From assembly GCA_013697225.1 (NCBI GenBank), contig JACCXG010000075.1, forward strand, positions 1-10,795: 10,795 nucleotides of DNA, given 5' to 3'. This document shows positions 7,818-10,795 of the stretch, one piece after another. Both the position numbers and the translations under genes were made by a program. Source of the DNA: Acidobacteriota bacterium. GTDB lineage: Bacteria; Acidobacteriota; Vicinamibacteria; Vicinamibacterales; 2-12-FULL-66-21. A model generated the notes under the pieces. The model was not told the DNA's origin, searched no databases, and worked only from the letters and a program-made list of their open reading frames with translations. Each line of letters opens with the position of its first letter. Position 1 is the stretch's first letter.

Positions 7818-8750
7818 TCAGCCGCCGAACATGCCCCTGAATGCCATGTCAAGTTCGGGGTACCTGAAGTGGTAGCCGAGCGCCAGCGCCCGTTCGGGGA
7901 ATACACGCTGCCCGGTGAGAACATACTGGGCGAACTCCCCGACCACGAGCTTCAGGGCGAGGGAAGGGGCGGGCAGCAGCGCTGGACGCCGCAGCGCACG
8001 TCCCAGAGCTCGCGCGAACTGCCGGTTGGTCACAGGGTGAGGGGCTGTTGCGTTGAGGACGCCGGACGCATCCGGCGCTTGCACGATCCAGCGGACCATC
8101 TCCACCCAGTCCTCCCGGTGGATCCAGGACATGTATTGACGCCCTGAGCCAAGCGGACCGCCGGCGAACAGACGGAACGGGGTCATCATCTGCGCGAGCG
8201 CGCCGCCGGAAGGTTCAAGCACGGTGCCGGTCCGCAGGATGACCAGCCGGACGCTGTCCCTCTGAACTTTCCGCGCTTCCGCCTCCCAGTCCTCGCAGAG
8301 TTGCGCGAGGAAGTCGCTGCCGGCGGGAGAGGCCTCCGTCCTCGGCTCGTCTCCCGATGCGCCGTAGAACCCGACACCACTCATGCTGAGAAAGACGGAC
8401 GGCGGTGCTCCTGTGGCCTTGATGCCAGCGACAAGGCTCCGGGTGGCGAGCAGACGGCTGTCGCGGATCTCCGCCTTCCGCTGGGGGGTCCAGCGCTTCT
8501 CAGCGAGGGACGCGCCGGCGAGGTTGATCACCGCATCCACCCCGGAGAGCGTGTTCGCCCAGGGGCCGGCTCGCCCGTCCGGCGTCCAGCCCACCCGGGT
8601 GATGCCCGGCACCCCGGTTCCAGACTCGTGCCGGGACTCGCCGGACCCGAGCGAGCGGGTCAGCACCCTGACATCGTGTCCCTCTTCGGCCCAGGCTCCT
8701 GTCAACGGGCTTCCAAGAAAGCCGGTCCCCCCGGCGACGACGATCTTCAT
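7818..8750 (-). CDS. TIGR01777 family (SDR39U1/YfcH-like) NAD(P)-dependent epimerase
   Basis: A 310-residue extended short-chain dehydrogenase. It begins MKIVVAGGTGFLGSPL with the dinucleotide-binding GGTGFLG at 7-13. Family markers follow: VINLAGASLAEKRWT (74-88), LSMSGVGFYGASGDEP (121-136), FLAQLCEDWEAEA, ILRTGTVLEPSGGALAQM (171-188), SWIHREDWV (208-216), and a C-terminal DUF1731 region with GEFAQYVLTGQRVFPERAL (271-289). The physiological substrate of this family is unknown; a sugar-nucleotide-epimerase-like fold is assumed. ATG 8750 is chosen because the fold starts there and GTGAGG lies about eight bases upstream; GTG 8777 would add nine residues of no recognisable structure. It is the first gene of a probable two-gene unit with baeRF and is divergent from the TPR gene (115 bp). 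Confidence 0.94.
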   Translation of the reverse strand: MKIVVAGGTGFLGSPLTGAWAEEGHDVRVLTRSLGSGESRHESGTGVPGITRVGWTPDGRAGPWANTLSGVDAVINLAGASLAEKRWTPQRKAEIRDSRLLATRSLVAGIKATGAPPSVFLSMSGVGFYGASGDEPRTEASPAGSDFLAQLCEDWEAEARKVQRDSVRLVILRTGTVLEPSGGALAQMMTPFRLFAGGPLGSGRQYMSWIHREDWVEMVRWIVQAPDASGVLNATAPHPVTNRQFARALGRALRRPALLPAPSLALKLVVGEFAQYVLTGQRVFPERALALGYHFRYPELDMAFRGMFGG

Positions 8751-8853
8751 GCGTTCTGCCTCACCGATCCCGCTCACTGCCGGTCCGAGAAGGGCCTGCG
8801 CCAGGCAGGGCTCCAGCCGTGCACTCCGTTCCCCGGCCTGCGTTTCCAGAGAG

Positions 8854-8859
8854 TACTAT
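8854..8859 (+). promoter_or_regulatory. candidate -10 element giving a leaderless TPR mRNA
   Basis: TACTAT fits the TANNNT pattern and ends six bases before the ATG at 8866, so transcription would begin at or next to the start codon. No Shine-Dalgarno is found at a normal distance. No clear -35 hexamer lies at the expected spacing. This is a reading by eye; the hexamer is short and may be chance. Confidence 0.3.
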
Positions 8860-8865
8860 GAGCAC

Positions 8866-9771
8866 ATGCACCAGGTTTCCGCGTTCCTGATCGCCGCGGC
8901 CATCCTGCTGGCCCCCCAGGCGGCCGCTGCGCAGGGGAATCCTGCCGCGGATGTCGCGGAGGCGCAGAAGCTTCTCCAGTCGGGTGACCTGCCCGGGGCG
9001 CTCACCCTCCTTCAGCGGGCTGTGACGGCAGCGCCCGACTCGTTCGACGTTCGCCTGGCCCTCGGGCGCGCGCTGGATCTCGATGGCCGGCACTCCGCGG
9101 CCAGGCCGCATCTCGAGGAGGCCGTGAAGCTTGCCCCTGACGAGAGCCGTATCGGGGCCCTGACGGCGCTCGGCATCTCCTACGCGTTCCAGTCGAAACC
9201 AGACGATGCGGCGCGGTACTACCAGCGCGCGTTCGATGCGCAGGTGCAGGCTGACAACCGCAGCGGCGCAGCCGGCCTCGCCAATGCCCTCGGCCGGATC
9301 TACCTGGAGTCGGGCAATCTTCGCAAGGCGCAGGAGTGGTACACGACCGGCTACGAAACGGCGAAGAAGATTCCGGCAATGAGCGCGGCGGAGACCGCGC
9401 TCTGGGAGATGCGCCGGTACAACGCGCTCGGACGCATCGCGGCCAGACGCGGCGACAGGAAAGCCGCACTCGAGCATGCAGCCGCCGCGAAGGCTCTCCT
9501 CGATCAGGGGGGGAACGACAATCAGCGTGCTTTCTACCCGTATCTGCTCGGCTACATCGCGTTTTTCGGGAAGGACTACCGGCAGGCAATCGAAGAGCTC
9601 ACCAGGGGCGATCTGGCGGATCCGTTCGTGCTCGGAATGATTGCCCAGTCACATCAGCGGCTCCGCCAGCGTGACCTTGCTGCCGAGTACTACCGGAAGG
9701 TGATGGCCACGAACGTACACAGCATCAACTCCGCCTTCGCCCGTCCCCTCGCACGCGCGTTTCTCCGCTAG
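8866..9771 (+). CDS. exported tetratricopeptide-repeat (TPR) protein
   Basis: A 301-residue protein with a Sec signal peptide (MHQVSAFLIAAAILLAPQAAAA, cleavage expected near AAA-Q) and TPR helices through most of the mature chain. Repeat-like segments include AEAQKLLQSGDLPGALTLLQRAVTAAPDS (split here as residues 31-59), the next around 61-92 ending EEAVKLAPDE, one around 97-124 with YAFQSKPDDAARYYQRAF, one around 138-165 with IYLESGNLRKAQEWYTTGY, and later degenerate copies near 186-211, 226-246 and 258-280. TPR superhelices bind protein partners, so a periplasmic scaffold or adaptor role is likely, but no partner can be named. ATG 8866 starts the signal peptide; the frame open upstream runs through the divergent epimerase and carries no relevant sequence. 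The gene ends four bases before the stop of the convergent transporter. Confidence 0.88.
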   Translation: MHQVSAFLIAAAILLAPQAAAAQGNPAADVAEAQKLLQSGDLPGALTLLQRAVTAAPDSFDVRLALGRALDLDGRHSAARPHLEEAVKLAPDESRIGALTALGISYAFQSKPDDAARYYQRAFDAQVQADNRSGAAGLANALGRIYLESGNLRKAQEWYTTGYETAKKIPAMSAAETALWEMRRYNALGRIAARRGDRKAALEHAAAAKALLDQGGNDNQRAFYPYLLGYIAFFGKDYRQAIEELTRGDLADPFVLGMIAQSHQRLRQRDLAAEYYRKVMATNVHSINSAFARPLARAFLR

Positions 9772-9783
9772 GGGACTAGCCCC
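9771..9783. terminator. short GC hairpin between TPR and MFS stops
   Basis: GGGG (9771-9774) pairs with CCCC (9780-9783) around ACTAG. The TPR stop ends at 9771 and the minus-strand MFS stop (9776-9778) is in the loop. Only a 4-bp stem, no U-tract. Confidence 0.2.
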
Positions 9784-10795
9784 CGCGAGCGGCGAGCTCG
9801 GCCTCGGCAGCGCGTGCGTCACTCCGCCCGCCGGCGACGTCCACCAGAGCCAGCACGGCACCACCGCTGATGAAGAAGCCGGAGACGGCCAGGATCGCAC
9901 TTCGGCCTGACCCGGTATATTCGACAACGAGCGCGAAGATGGCGGGGCCGAGCACCCCGGCGTACCGTTCGAAGACGCCGAAGAAGGCAAAGAACTCCGA
10001 CGCCTTGTGGCGGGGCACCATGCTGGCAAAGAGGGACCGGCTGAGCGCCTGCGTCCCCCCTTGTACCATCCCCACGAGCCCGGCCAGGATGAAGAAGTGC
10101 GTCGCCGTCGACATGAAGTAGCCCAGGACGCTGATGATCAGATAGACCGAGAGTCCGGCAAAAATGGCGGTCTTCGCTCCTACGCGACCGGCCGCCATGC
10201 CAAAGAGAAACGCGCAGGGGACACCAATGAACTGGGTCAGGAGCAGCGCGGAAATCATCGCGCCCTGTGGCAACCCGATGCCCGTGCCGTAGATCGTGGC
10301 CATCCGGATCATGGTCTGGATGCCGTCGTTGTAGAGCAGGAATGCCAGGAGCAGCACGCAGGCCTGGCGGTACCGCCGGAGCTCTCTGAACGTCACTCCC
10401 AGGCGCCTGGCCCCTGCCAGCAGGGCATTCGCGCCGAGCTGTTCTCCCGGGGCGAGCTGCACGGCAGGTTCCGGAACACGACGGAACAGCGGGATGGAGA
10501 ACACCACCCACCAGATCGCCACGCTGACGAACGTCAGCCGGGTGGCGGTTGCCGTGTCCGGAATCCCGAACAGCGCGGGGCGCTGGATCATCAGCAGGTT
10601 GACCGCGAGGAGCGTCCCGCCGCCGAGATATCCGAGGGCGTAGCCCGCCGAGGAGACCCGGTCCAGTTCATCCTCCCGCACGAGATGCGGCAGCAGCGAT
10701 TCGTAGAACACGATGCTGCCCGCCACCCCCACGTTCGCCATCACGAACAGCACGAGCGCCAGGGACCAGTTCCCTTCGGTGATCCAGAACATCGC
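9776..10795 (-). CDS. UMF1-type (Atg22-like) MFS transporter, 5'-partial
   Basis: The frame is open to the right edge, giving 339 visible residues; the start and roughly the first 80-110 residues lie beyond the window. Visible family features are LVREDELDRVSSAGYALGYLG (split 20+1 here), a loop with FRRVPEP, the segment LLYNDGIQTMIRMATIYG, a conserved MFS-like loop GRVGAKTAIF, and GGTQALSRSLFASMVPRHKA followed by SEFFAFFGVFERYAGVLGP. About nine or ten membrane helices are present. Related proteins include yeast Atg22, a vacuolar amino acid effluxer; bacterial members are transporters of unproven substrate, with amino acids or small peptides only a guess. The Met at 10792 is internal, not the start. 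The protein ends in Gly-Gly, and the stop lies in a short GC hairpin shared with the TPR stop. Confidence 0.9.
   Translation of the reverse strand, partial: AMFWITEGNWSLALVLFVMANVGVAGSIVFYESLLPHLVREDELDRVSSAGYALGYLGGGTLLAVNLLMIQRPALFGIPDTATATRLTFVSVAIWWVVFSIPLFRRVPEPAVQLAPGEQLGANALLAGARRLGVTFRELRRYRQACVLLLAFLLYNDGIQTMIRMATIYGTGIGLPQGAMISALLLTQFIGVPCAFLFGMAAGRVGAKTAIFAGLSVYLIISVLGYFMSTATHFFILAGLVGMVQGGTQALSRSLFASMVPRHKASEFFAFFGVFERYAGVLGPAIFALVVEYTGSGRSAILAVSGFFISGGAVLALVDVAGGRSDARAAEAELAARGG

Overview
The window is GC-rich bacterial chromosome (roughly two-thirds G+C by eye) with densely packed genes on both strands. It contains no tRNA, rRNA, CRISPR array, transposase, integrase or phage gene. 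The mixture of families (DUF763, DUF885 secreted peptidase, FRG-domain protein, UMF1-type transporter, baeRF/Vms1-like release factor, TPR exported protein) and the degenerate heptanucleotide array suggest a soil-type bacterium such as Gemmatimonadota or Acidobacteriota. That placement is an inference from gene content and is weak.

Layout, left to right. Positions 1-868 (+): a DUF763 gene that looks shrunken by internal in-frame losses, then a one-base-overlapping small four-helix membrane protein. Positions 764-2813 (-): an MBL-fold hydrolase with a C-terminal membrane helix, then a PIG3-type quinone oxidoreductase whose 3' end overlaps the membrane protein gene by 105 bp. Positions 2814-2989: a divergent intergenic region with a heptamer array that forms a canonical G-quadruplex motif on the minus strand. 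Positions 2990-3679 (+): an SGNH/GDSL lipoprotein esterase. Positions 3657-5892 (-): an exported DUF885 metallopeptidase-like protein followed after 13 bp by an FRG-domain protein. Positions 5971-6591 (+): a VTT/DedA-type membrane protein. Positions 6618-8750 (-): a TIGR01777 SDR epimerase, then a baeRF/Vms1-type predicted peptidyl-tRNA hydrolase with a strong ribosome binding site. Positions 8866-9771 (+): an exported TPR protein, possibly leaderless. Positions 9776-10795 (-): the C-terminal part of a UMF1-type MFS transporter running off the window.

The genes do not form one pathway. Three themes recur: envelope and exported hydrolases (SGNH esterase, DUF885, TPR, MBL with a membrane anchor), membrane proteins, and a translation-quality-control factor. 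All four convergent junctions are abutting or overlapping, and each has a short hairpin at or around a stop codon, which might serve as a compact terminator. I did not find a convincing new multi-gene system. The best leads are the miniaturised DUF763 gene, the baeRF factor with its GGWSQ motif, the G-quadruplex heptamer array and the stop-codon hairpins.
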